33,600 bases of DNA from NCBI GenBank assembly GCA_028820845.1, contig JAPPII010000001.1, positions 1-33,600 on the forward strand, written 5' to 3'. Below, piece by piece: positions 22,748 to 30,464 of the stretch (positions are counted from its first letter, which is position 1; every line of letters starts with the position of its first letter). The notes beneath the pieces were generated by a model. That model saw only the letters and a list, made by a program, of their open reading frames with translations. It had not been told where the DNA came from and ran no database searches. Source of the DNA: Candidatus Poribacteria bacterium. Lineage in GTDB: Bacteria > Poribacteria > WGA-4E > WGA-3G. The position numbers and the translations under genes are program-made.

Positions 22748-24717
22748 TGAACAATAGGACATTGGGTATTATCGGCGGAGTCGCTTTAGTTCTTGCCATC
22801 CTCGCGCCATTCGTATTAGGAAATGCTAACAAGGTTAAGAAGTTTTTTGAAGAAGCTGAAATGCTGTATGAGCGTGAAGACTACGAGATAGCGATCACAA
22901 AATACACGAAGGCACTACAAGAATCGGAGAAAATTGGAGCGAAGACTGAAGCCATTGATACGGATTTCACCACCCTCGTCAATCTCAAAATTGCGTGGTG
23001 TTACTACAAACTTGCTGAAAACACAAGCGATGTCAGACATAACCAACAGGCCCTCGTACATATCAAAAAAGTTGCGTCAGATACACAAGTAGCCAAATAT
23101 CAAGAAGAGCTCACCTACTTGTGGGCAGAGAATCTTTACGCAATTGAAGAGCATAATCAAGCAAAATTTAAATTCGCCCAATTGATAGAAAAATTTCCAA
23201 AAAGTCAATGGATACCAAAAACACTTTATAGGGTTGCGGAAATTAACTATCAACAGGAGAACTACGATGCAGCTCTGGCGAAATTCCAAGAATTGGTTGA
23301 AAGGTTCCCACATTCTGAATTGACGGGGGAAGCAGAACGACGTATTTCTGAATTGACGGGGGAAGCAGAACGCAATGAAAGAAACGATGAGGATCGGCAA
23401 CGTGAATCAGAAAGTCCAGAACCTGACGATAGAGCAAAACAATTGCTGAAAAAAGCATCCGACTTACAAGAACAAGGCAAAATCCACGATGCCTATGAAC
23501 GCTATACACAGATCACCAAACAATACCCTAAAAGCGAATATGTTACGGATGCCTACGTCGGAAAAGCAGAAATCCATCTTGAAGCGAAGGACTATGCAAC
23601 TGCTCGAAAATACTATGAAGAAGCTATGTATAGTATTACTGATGGAGATCGAAAAGAAAAATTATATAGGGCATACCATCGTACCTACCTGGTTCCTAAT
23701 CCTGACAGAAACAGGAGAAGACCAAAGGAACCTATTGGCGAACTTTTTGTCAAAGCAAGACTACTTCGATTGGAAAGACAATGGTTAAAGGCAGCTGAAG
23801 TTTATGAGAAGCTTCTTAATAGGAATTTATCCGTTGATGATAGGGTCTACGGACTTTATTGGTGTGGTAGATGCTATTACGAAGCCGCTCAGATGGATTC
23901 AACATTATTTTCCAAACCGGTTGAGGTCTTCAAAAAAATTACCACTGGTTATGAAAATAGCCGGTATGACATCAACGCCTACTACTATCTAACTCTGGCA
24001 TATAGCGACTGGGCAGAAGAGTTATCTGGGGATCTATCCAAACACCAATCAGTTATCCATGTCGTTGAGAAAGCCAACGCAAAATATGTAGACAATCATG
24101 ATCCTACAGTTCGCGAATGGCTCAGTCGCATGCAAGAATTGAGTAATAGGGCTGCTCAAGAGTTATCCCCTGATCCAGAACCTGATGATATAGAACTTGA
24201 ACCTGATGATGATACAGATGATCCAGAACCTGAACCTGATTACGAGCGGTTCGTTAATCAAGGCCACGAGTATCTCAATAAAGGCGATCTTGAAGCTGCC
24301 GTTAAGAAAGTGAAACAAGCGTTAAGCCGTAACCCAAATTACACACCTGCTGATGAGCTTAAGTTAAAAATCAAAGAAAGGTACTATAGAAGTGGATGGG
24401 TGCTTTTTGGCGAAGAACAATACGAGAAAGCGATTGAAGAATTTAAGAAAACCATTGCTCTTGATTCGGAGTTTAAAGAGGCTTACTGTTATCTCGGGGC
24501 AGTTTATATTGAACAAGAAAAATATACCAAGGCAATAGAAGTACTTAGAAAGGCGATTGACATTGATGAACAGTTTGAAGAAGCGTATTTTAACCTTGCT
24601 CTTGCTTACTTAAAACGTGGACATTTTAAAGAAGCAAGGGAAGCTGCTGAAGCTGCTCTCAGAATTGATCCAAATTACGAACCACCACGCAGGCTTATAG
24701 AGTTCATAGCCGATTAA
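22747..24717 (+). CDS. Membrane-anchored TPR protein
   Basis: The 656-aa protein begins with one membrane helix (residues 5-24, LGIIGGVALVLAILAPFVLG), probably an uncleaved anchor. TPR-like and BamD/YbgF-like repeats follow (AIEEHNQAKFKFAQLIEKFPKS; DAALAKFQELVERFPHS), then an acidic Asp-Pro-Glu linker at about 475-500, and three classical TPRs at the C-terminus (AIEVLRKAIDIDEQFEEAYFN). It shares TPR style with its upstream neighbour and overlaps it by one base (TAATG), so they are co-translated. A scaffold role at the inner membrane is inferred. An in-frame 33-base duplication lies at 23313-23372. Base composition looks more A-rich than that of the housekeeping genes. Confidence 0.8.
   Translation: MNNRTLGIIGGVALVLAILAPFVLGNANKVKKFFEEAEMLYEREDYEIAITKYTKALQESEKIGAKTEAIDTDFTTLVNLKIAWCYYKLAENTSDVRHNQQALVHIKKVASDTQVAKYQEELTYLWAENLYAIEEHNQAKFKFAQLIEKFPKSQWIPKTLYRVAEINYQQENYDAALAKFQELVERFPHSELTGEAERRISELTGEAERNERNDEDRQRESESPEPDDRAKQLLKKASDLQEQGKIHDAYERYTQITKQYPKSEYVTDAYVGKAEIHLEAKDYATARKYYEEAMYSITDGDRKEKLYRAYHRTYLVPNPDRNRRRPKEPIGELFVKARLLRLERQWLKAAEVYEKLLNRNLSVDDRVYGLYWCGRCYYEAAQMDSTLFSKPVEVFKKITTGYENSRYDINAYYYLTLAYSDWAEELSGDLSKHQSVIHVVEKANAKYVDNHDPTVREWLSRMQELSNRAAQELSPDPEPDDIELEPDDDTDDPEPEPDYERFVNQGHEYLNKGDLEAAVKKVKQALSRNPNYTPADELKLKIKERYYRSGWVLFGEEQYEKAIEEFKKTIALDSEFKEAYCYLGAVYIEQEKYTKAIEVLRKAIDIDEQFEEAYFNLALAYLKRGHFKEAREAAEAALRIDPNYEPPRRLIEFIAD
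23313..23372 (+). repeat. In-frame 33-bp tandem duplication in the TPR gene
   Basis: A 27-bp identical stretch occurs at 23313-23339 and again at 23346-23372, period 33. It encodes SELTGEAER twice, so 11 residues have been duplicated in frame at a helix boundary. Exact identity suggests a recent event. Confidence 0.85.
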
Positions 24718-24738
24718 CTTTGATCACAAGGATCAGAG
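24718..24738. terminator. Stem-loop directly after the TPR gene stop
   Basis: An 8-bp stem (one G-T pair) with an ACAAG loop begins at the base after the stop codon. No T-tract follows, so Rho-independent termination is uncertain. Confidence 0.35.
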
Positions 24739-24840
24739 AGATTCATACCTACACAACCGCACACCTGTCGATTCCTTGACTTATACCATTTCTAAAAGTT
24801 TATCTCGCATTAACCGAACCCACTCACGTCACACCCAGTA

Positions 24841-24861
24841 GGTGCGGTTTCTAACCGCACC
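24841..24861. repeat. Perfect 9-bp palindrome with 3-nt loop
   Basis: GGTGCGGTT and AACCGCACC flank TCT. Perfect arms with a minimal loop in an intergenic region look like a dispersed REP-type element. Similar shapes lie at 3600-3618 and 16709-16725. Confidence 0.55.
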
Positions 24862-24911
24862 GAGCAGTGCTGAAAAATAGCCAACCTTTTAAGAGGAATT
24901 ATCAATTAGAA

Positions 24912-24942
24912 TTGGTATTAGTCTCTCAAATCGTGTTATAAT
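24912..24942 (+). promoter_or_regulatory. Promoter of the Gp49/RelE-type toxin gene
   Basis: TATAAT at 24937-24942 is preceded by TGT (extended -10). The best -35 (TTGGTA) is 19 bp upstream, so activity rests mainly on the extended -10. Confidence 0.5.
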
Positions 24943-24993
24943 TCTGAGACTTGAAAATATCTGTCCACTTTCCTTATTTTGAACGGAAACCCC

Positions 24994-25353
24994 ATGCTTG
25001 ATGCCGTCTTTTTTCGCACTCCCAGCGGAAATGAACCTGTACGAGCATGGCTCAGCGACCTTGGTCAGGAAGATGCCAACATAATTGATACTGATATCAG
25101 AATAGTAGCAGAACATTGGCCCCAGGTGCTTCGCACGAGTCTTGTTAAGAAGATGCCGGGTGAAGAGCAATTATGGGAAATTCGTAGTCGTATCAGTGAA
25201 GGAAGACGTATCGCACGGGTTTTGTTTACTCTCGAAGGCCGGAGGATGATTCTCCTACACGGTTTTATCAAAAAGTCGAGAAGGACACCCCGAAAGGATT
25301 TACGCTTGGCTCGAAAACGAAGAGACTTATTAAAAAATGGGAGTCTGTCATAA
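24994..25353 (+). CDS. Gp49/HigB-type RelE-superfamily toxin
   Basis: The 119-aa protein matches the phage-derived Gp49-like branch of RelE/ParE toxins: MLDAVFFRTPSGNEPVRAWL at the start, LVKKMPGEEQLWEIRSRISEG and RRIARVLFTLEGRRMILLHGFIKKSRRTP, with the Arg/Lys-rich C-terminus used to contact mRNA on the ribosome. A TTG at 24979 could extend it by 5 residues, but the ATG fits the family start better. In this family the toxin gene comes first, as here, and the antitoxin gene follows with an overlap. The overlap with the next gene is TAATG. The toxin looks complete; its partner is unusual. Confidence 0.85.
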   Translation: MLDAVFFRTPSGNEPVRAWLSDLGQEDANIIDTDIRIVAEHWPQVLRTSLVKKMPGEEQLWEIRSRISEGRRIARVLFTLEGRRMILLHGFIKKSRRTPRKDLRLARKRRDLLKNGSLS

Positions 25354-25559
25354 TGAATAAGTATCATGGAAGCAAGTTTGAGGAGTATCTGAAAGAAAAA
25401 GGCACGTTTGAGGAAATCTCAGTGCTCGCGCAAAAACGTTGGGAAGAGTTACAAACTCAGGAGCCGGAAAACACCTCTGGAATTGCTGAGGATTTACCCA
25501 GATGGACCAAGAGATTTTCTCAATGGCTACGGCATGCCATCAATAATCTCATTTCATAG
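25353..25559 (+). CDS. Short antitoxin partner lacking HTH
   Basis: The 68-aa protein starts MNKYHGSKFEEYLKEKGTFEEI, like the N-terminus of XRE-type antitoxins that follow Gp49 toxins. Those proteins then carry a helix-turn-helix of about 60 residues. Here the sequence instead goes through QTQEPENTSGIAEDLP to an amphipathic tail RWTKRFSQWLRHAINNLIS and stops. The position (one-base overlap behind the toxin) supports an antitoxin role. It may be a truncated or replaced antitoxin that still neutralises through its N-terminal part. No HTH can be found downstream in any frame before the next gene at 25614. Confidence 0.68.
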   Translation: MNKYHGSKFEEYLKEKGTFEEISVLAQKRWEELQTQEPENTSGIAEDLPRWTKRFSQWLRHAINNLIS

Positions 25560-25613
25560 CCTAATCTGTCCGGAAAAAATCGGTTAATCACACGATAAAA
25601 GGAACTTGACTCT

Positions 25614-28031
25614 ATGAAAAAAGTTTACCAATCACTTATAGTATGCCTACTAACCACAAGTCTATTTCTACCCAATACTTTTGCCCAGGATTCCGCCCAA
25701 TGGCATTTACCGCAGTACGCGACAGCCCGTTTTGGCAAAGGTTGGGTAAAAGACATAAAATTTTCTCCCTACAGTGATCAATTAGCGGTCGCAACCACCA
25801 TCGGTGTCTGGATCTACGACGTTCGGACTGGAAAAGAGCAGGTGTTGTTTTCTGGAATTATGGGGGGTGCCAACGCTGTATCATATTCCCCAGGCGGTCT
25901 CATGCTTGCAGCAGCACATTGGGATCAAACAGTTAGATTATGGGATACCAACACCGGGAACCATAGACCTTTGTCTACTTTCACAGGACACAACGGTGAG
26001 ATTCATGCTGTCGCGTTTTCGCCAGATGGTAGCATGCTCGCTAGTGGAAGTGCTGACAATACAATTCGCGTCTGGAATGTTAATACCGAAGCACTTATGG
26101 CAATTTTGCCATATAATAGTGCCATTAATACTATAGATTTCTCACAAGATAGTCAAATGATAGCCGGTGGAAGTGAGGACGGCACAATTCAGGTGTGGGA
26201 TGCTGGAACCGGAGATCGTATCTACGAGTTTCACGGACATACAGATTCAGTTTGGGAGATAGATTTCTCACCAAACGGTCAAATCCTTATCAGTGCAAGT
26301 CTCGATGGTACAGTTCAATTATGGAATCTTGTAGCACCGGGTGGTAGACTCGACGAACCAACACAACATAATATGCCTATCTACGCAGTGAATTTCTCAC
26401 AAGATGGACGTAATTTTGCTACCAGTGGGGCAGATAGTGAAATTCGAGTATGGGACACCAATACTCGTGAGCTTACATCCACACTTACTGGACACAATGA
26501 TATAGTACCAACAGTCACATTATCACCAGATGGTACTACCCTCGCAAGTGGCAGTTTAGATGGAACAGTCCGACTATGGAATATGCGTCTTTTTCAAAAA
26601 CGGTTAGAACTTAAAGGACATACTGGCGGAGTCAAAGCATTGACACATACAGAAGATAACCGCATCCTCGCCTGCGGTACTGGATTAGATAATAAACTCC
26701 GATTGTGGGACGCAAGCACAGGTAGACAGCTTTCCAAACTTCAAGACCACAGCGGATTAACAGAGGCAGTCGCTTTTTCAAAAAATGGCAAAACGCTTGT
26801 CAGTGCTGGCAGTGAAAATGGAACTATTTTCATATCAGATATTACTCGCTCTGATGAAAATAGCCTGCAAACAACACTGACAGGTAACCCACTTGGTATC
26901 ACTGCTTTAGCATTTTCTCCCGCAGAAACCATACTTGCCAGCGGTGGCACAGATGGCAGAATCTATCTCTTGGATGTTCAAAACAGAACAGTGATGCAAA
27001 TACTCAGAGGTGCTCAGAGTAGTATTACTGCGTTAACGTTCGTCTTTGATGGCAACCACCTTTTCAGCGGCGAGGAAAATGGAATGATTCGGCGTTGGAA
27101 TTCTACGGGTCAAGAGATATGGAGTGGCAGAGGAGCATTCAGTGCAATTACTGCCTTAGCCTTTTCCCCGACTTTTGACTTTCTTGCAATCGGGGATAAA
27201 ATAGGGCAAATCTGGTTATTCGATTTTAGAGAAGATGAAACTCGTAAGATTTCCATATTCACACATCACACCCGAAAGATAACCGCCCTTATTTTTTCTT
27301 CGCATAGTAACACGCTTGTTAGCGGTAGCGAAGATGGCACTATTCTACTTTGGGATGTGAATGAAGTCCTTCGCAATACGGATGAATCCAACACTTCTTC
27401 ATCAGAGGGTAGTACATCTGTATCAAATACCATCCCCCCAGAACATAATACTACCGAACAGACTGCTCAAGAAATCGCTGAAAGAGCCTTAGCATCTACA
27501 GTTGCTCTCAATATACTGGATGCTAACGGGAATTCTATTGGATATGGTAGCGGTTTTTTTGTTCGTCCTGGATATATTGCAACTAACTACCATGTTATTA
27601 AACAGGCAAGAAGAATGTACTTTAAATCGGTTGGTGACGAGGCAACATATTGGGTTCAAGATATTGTAGCAACAGATCCGACGCACGATTTGGCTTTACT
27701 AAGGGTGTCATCTTTTAATATACCTGTCCTGCCACTTGCTGATAGCGATTCCGTTCAAATTGGCGAAGATGTTTATGCTGTTGGGAATCCTCGAGGCTGG
27801 GAAGGGACGGTTTCGGATGGTATTGTCAGTAGCATCCGAGGCGAAGGTAACAATAAATGGATTCAAATAACGGCACCTATATCTCCGGGAAACAGTGGAG
27901 GTGCGGTGCTAAATAGTAGCGGCGAAGTGATAGGTGTTGCTACCCTGGCAGCTCAAGCTGACTATGCTCAGAATCTTAATTTTGCTGTTCCATCAAACTA
28001 CCTTAAGATTCTGCTTCAAAGGGTAAGATGA
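25614..28031 (+). CDS. Secreted WD40-repeat protein fused to HtrA-like serine protease
   Basis: The 805-aa protein has a signal peptide (residues 1-24, cut after TFA). WD40 repeats fill about residues 40-585, many ending in the usual WD-type tail (LASGSADNTIRVWN, LISASLDGTVQLWN). A Ser/Thr-rich linker follows (about 585-620). The C-terminal trypsin-like domain has the HtrA triad: His660 in TNYHVI, Asp692 in HDLALL and Ser761 in GNSGGAV. No PDZ domain follows. It should act in the periplasm or outside as a protease controlled by a beta-propeller. AAGGA lies upstream at long spacing. It closes the TPR/TPR/toxin run on the plus strand. Confidence 0.9.
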   Translation: MKKVYQSLIVCLLTTSLFLPNTFAQDSAQWHLPQYATARFGKGWVKDIKFSPYSDQLAVATTIGVWIYDVRTGKEQVLFSGIMGGANAVSYSPGGLMLAAAHWDQTVRLWDTNTGNHRPLSTFTGHNGEIHAVAFSPDGSMLASGSADNTIRVWNVNTEALMAILPYNSAINTIDFSQDSQMIAGGSEDGTIQVWDAGTGDRIYEFHGHTDSVWEIDFSPNGQILISASLDGTVQLWNLVAPGGRLDEPTQHNMPIYAVNFSQDGRNFATSGADSEIRVWDTNTRELTSTLTGHNDIVPTVTLSPDGTTLASGSLDGTVRLWNMRLFQKRLELKGHTGGVKALTHTEDNRILACGTGLDNKLRLWDASTGRQLSKLQDHSGLTEAVAFSKNGKTLVSAGSENGTIFISDITRSDENSLQTTLTGNPLGITALAFSPAETILASGGTDGRIYLLDVQNRTVMQILRGAQSSITALTFVFDGNHLFSGEENGMIRRWNSTGQEIWSGRGAFSAITALAFSPTFDFLAIGDKIGQIWLFDFREDETRKISIFTHHTRKITALIFSSHSNTLVSGSEDGTILLWDVNEVLRNTDESNTSSSEGSTSVSNTIPPEHNTTEQTAQEIAERALASTVALNILDANGNSIGYGSGFFVRPGYIATNYHVIKQARRMYFKSVGDEATYWVQDIVATDPTHDLALLRVSSFNIPVLPLADSDSVQIGEDVYAVGNPRGWEGTVSDGIVSSIRGEGNNKWIQITAPISPGNSGGAVLNSSGEVIGVATLAAQADYAQNLNFAVPSNYLKILLQRVR

Positions 28032-28043
28032 CATCCAGGACCC

Positions 28044-28085
28044 AACAGCGGCACCACGCAAAACTCTCTGCGTAATACCGCTGTT
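28044..28085. terminator. Two-stem terminator-like structure between convergent genes
   Basis: AACAGCGG (28044-28051) pairs with CCGCTGTT (28078-28085), and inside it ACGCA pairs with TGCGT. It sits between the WD40-protease gene and the convergent reductase gene. A run of TCTTTT follows at about 28095-28100, so it may end transcription mainly from the plus strand. Confidence 0.55.
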
Positions 28086-28122
28086 TAAGTTAAGTCTTTT
28101 ATGAGCGTCGATTTCTATCCGA

Positions 28123-28899
28123 CTACTCTTCCTTCATCACAAAGAATTTTTCCTCTTTAATTCGTTCTTCAGGGAAACGCGCACGCGCCCAGATCGCTTT
28201 TGCATTCTCAATCATCTGCGGATGTCCGCACGCATAGACGACGGCGTTTGTGTGGTCATAGCCGAGTTGATCGCCGTATTTCCTAACCACATCTTCCGCA
28301 CGCCCGCTTTCGCCTTGCCAGTCCGGATCCTCCCACGGACGACTCACCGTCGGAACAAAGGTGAACCATTCCTCTTGTGCAGCAAGTTCATTGAGCTCAT
28401 CCATGTAATAGCCAAGCTCCCACGAACGGCTCGCACCGACGATTGCAAGGATCTGGTGCGGACTCGCTTTGCCCTGTTCCTGCTCGATTTTCTGCGTTCG
28501 TGCAATGCTAATATACGGCGCAGCACCCGTGACAGTTCCCGCCATCACATGGCGTGTCATTCCACTTTCCGTGTCCAAGACGAATCTTCCAACGAGGCGA
28601 TCTCGAATAAATACACTGTCGCCCAATTTCAGTTCCCAAAAGAGAGGCGTTGTCGCCCCTTCCGGCACCAATTCCACGAAAACCTCCATAAAGGGCTCGT
28701 GCGGTGAGGAGACGATGGAATAGGGACGTTGGACAATCTTTTCGTCAACTTGAAAACCGATTGTAGCGTATTGCCCGGGTATAAATGGCAACTGCTGATC
28801 AACACGGAATTTGAACGCCGCTAAATCTTCAGAAAAGTCCTCACGTTCAATCAATTCACCTTTACAATAACGCGATCTGGAGCGTCTTCTTCTTCCCAT
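28123..28899 (-). CDS. Ferredoxin-NADP reductase-like flavoprotein
   Basis: The protein has the FAD motif RPYSIVSSP, a FIPGQYATIGF strand before it, the NADP-binding GTVTGAAPYISIAR and the C-terminal VVYACGHPQMIENAKAI. These are the landmarks of FNR-type reductases that pass electrons between NADPH and ferredoxin or flavodoxin. The ATG at 28914 would add five residues. ATG 28899 has AAGGGA at correct spacing and is preferred (258 aa). The N-terminus is unusually basic (GRRRRSRSRYCKGE). The gene is alone in its unit, with promoter 28990-29018 and a leader that contains a terminator-like hairpin. Confidence 0.87.
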   Translation of the reverse strand: MGRRRRSRSRYCKGELIEREDFSEDLAAFKFRVDQQLPFIPGQYATIGFQVDEKIVQRPYSIVSSPHEPFMEVFVELVPEGATTPLFWELKLGDSVFIRDRLVGRFVLDTESGMTRHVMAGTVTGAAPYISIARTQKIEQEQGKASPHQILAIVGASRSWELGYYMDELNELAAQEEWFTFVPTVSRPWEDPDWQGESGRAEDVVRKYGDQLGYDHTNAVVYACGHPQMIENAKAIWARARFPEERIKEEKFFVMKEE

Positions 28900-28923
28900 A
28901 ATTTTTCCCTTCAATTTTTCTAT

Positions 28924-28954
28924 AAAAAATTTCGGTCTGTGCGTTACACCGAAA
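28924..28954 (-). promoter_or_regulatory. Terminator-like hairpin in the reductase leader (possible attenuator)
   Basis: On the minus strand TTTCGGT and ACCGAAA form a 7-bp stem with an 11-nt loop, followed by a run of six T residues. It lies between promoter 28990-29018 and the start codon at 28899, so it would end transcription in the leader unless overcome. No known riboswitch consensus is recognised. Confidence 0.5.
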
Positions 28955-28989
28955 AAGAATAGTGGATTTTTTGACTACCGTTTTAACGC

Positions 28990-29018
28990 ATTATACGCGA
29001 AACGATAAATTAGTTCAA
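28990..29018 (-). promoter_or_regulatory. Promoter of the ferredoxin-NADP reductase-like gene
   Basis: TTGAAC and TATAAT on the minus strand are spaced by 17 bp. The start would be near 28983, giving a leader of about 84 nt. Confidence 0.68.
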
Positions 29019-29023
29019 GTCTT

Positions 29024-30460
29024 TTACATCTCTGCCAGTTTCTTCTGAAGCCAATAGGTCATCGGGGCATGCCCTGGATCACAGACCTCGATGAAATGTC
29101 CCGGTAAGGGTTGTCCGATGAGTGCCTCAATATCCCGTCGCCGCTCTGCCACAACCGTTGGATGGTCACTTGCGACGTTTACTTTCTCCTCTGGATCGCT
29201 GCGGACATCAAAGAGTTCATCGCCGTTAGGATCGTTATAACCGACGGATGTACAGAAGTTCCAATGATTATCGCGCACGCTGACGCGTCCGCGCGCATTC
29301 CCAGTAATAAAGCCCGCCCAACCTGTGATGATACGTTCACGAAGGGAGGCTTTCTCCTGCGTAACGAGTTGCCACATATCCTCACCATCTGTCCAATTAC
29401 AGGGAATATCAAGCAAACTGAGGAGCGTCGGCATCAGGTCGTGGTTCTGTACAAACGCCGAAATGTCTGTATCATTCGGTCCTTCTGGATGCCGAATCAT
29501 AAGGTTCAGCTGCGTATTGAACGGATGTAATTTGTTCGGTCCCTTCCCGAAGCTCCCGTGGTCGCGGAGTTGTGTACCGTGATCGGACATCAAGACAACC
29601 AACGTCTCGTCGCCGATACTCAGCTGCTCTATCTTATCAAGGAGAACGCCGACCCATTTATCGACGAACGTCACTTCACCAAGGTAGAGTGCCTCAATCC
29701 GACGGCGTTCATCTTCCGTAGGCCCCTCGCCTTCGTTCGCACTGCCCGGCGTGATGAAATCCTTCCCAGAATAATCAGAGAAATAGATGTCTGCATAAGA
29801 TTTCGGTGGATCCCACGGCTCATGTGGATCAAAACTATCGATCCATAAGAAAAACGGACCGACGGTATGATTATCCTCAAGCCAATCAGCTGCTGCTCGG
29901 AAAACACGCGCACAACTATAGTCGTCCTCGGATTGACGATGCCGCTGCGACAAGAGATAATTGACGAGTCCGGCATGGCGTTGCCAATTGATGGGTTCAC
30001 GGACATGCTTGCGGAGTTGTTCCTCAATCAATCTCGGATCGCCGCTGTGCCAGTTATCCGATTCCTGTCCACGGATGAAATCGAAGTGTGCGAACCCGCG
30101 CGAGAAGTTCATCGTCGGCTTGAACATGTGATAGGTATCGGCAATGAGAGCAGTCAAATAACCCCGTTCCAGCAAGATCTCGGCGATCGTATCCTGTTCG
30201 GGCGGAATCTTGTGCCAGCCGGGTGCGTGGTGCCAATGCCCGCGTCGATCGAAGTTATATCTCCACGGGAAACTTCGCATCCCGGTGAAGTTTGCGCGTC
30301 GCACCTGAAGCGTCGGTTGCCCCTCACCAAAAGCGCGTGTGAAACGGACACTCTCCGATGCCAAGGCATCAAGGTTTGGTGTCTGAACGTGGCTATATTT
30401 CTTGCCTTCGCCGATGATGTCCGCACGAAACGTGTCCAAACAGATACAGATAACGTTCAT
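29024..30460 (-). CDS. Sulfatase-like (alkaline phosphatase superfamily) hydrolase with Thr at nucleophile position
   Basis: The 478-aa protein has the superfamily metal ligands: LDTFRAD (Asp9, Asp13), SFDPHEPWDPP (His212), LMSDHGTQLRDHG (Asp292, His293) and Lys309/His311. The position of the sulfatase Cys/Ser-x-Pro-x-Arg motif reads T50-L-Q-V-R54, so Cys or Ser for formylglycine is absent. Thr as nucleophile is known in phosphodiesterase members of the superfamily, so phosphate- or phosphonate-ester cleavage is likelier than sulfate-ester cleavage. No signal peptide is seen, so it is probably cytoplasmic. I start it at ATG 30460, preceded by GGGAGG; it begins 4 bases after the stop of pyrF. 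Confidence 0.85.
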   Translation of the reverse strand: MNVICICLDTFRADIIGEGKKYSHVQTPNLDALASESVRFTRAFGEGQPTLQVRRANFTGMRSFPWRYNFDRRGHWHHAPGWHKIPPEQDTIAEILLERGYLTALIADTYHMFKPTMNFSRGFAHFDFIRGQESDNWHSGDPRLIEEQLRKHVREPINWQRHAGLVNYLLSQRHRQSEDDYSCARVFRAAADWLEDNHTVGPFFLWIDSFDPHEPWDPPKSYADIYFSDYSGKDFITPGSANEGEGPTEDERRRIEALYLGEVTFVDKWVGVLLDKIEQLSIGDETLVVLMSDHGTQLRDHGSFGKGPNKLHPFNTQLNLMIRHPEGPNDTDISAFVQNHDLMPTLLSLLDIPCNWTDGEDMWQLVTQEKASLRERIITGWAGFITGNARGRVSVRDNHWNFCTSVGYNDPNGDELFDVRSDPEEKVNVASDHPTVVAERRRDIEALIGQPLPGHFIEVCDPGHAPMTYWLQKKLAEM

Positions 30461-30464
30461 AGGG

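Larger units (their letters stand above)
24739..24978. other. Gap with dispersed-type palindrome and toxin promoter
   Basis: The region between the TPR genes and the toxin gene has no gene that I can support. It holds a perfect 9-bp palindrome (24841-24861) and a promoter (24912-24942). The rest is featureless AT-rich sequence. Confidence 0.5.

Noticed and set aside
28222-28707. Open frame of 161 codons opposite the ferredoxin-NADP reductase-like gene
   Set aside because: It is a shadow of a gene with clear FAD and NADP motifs and has no ribosome-binding site of its own.
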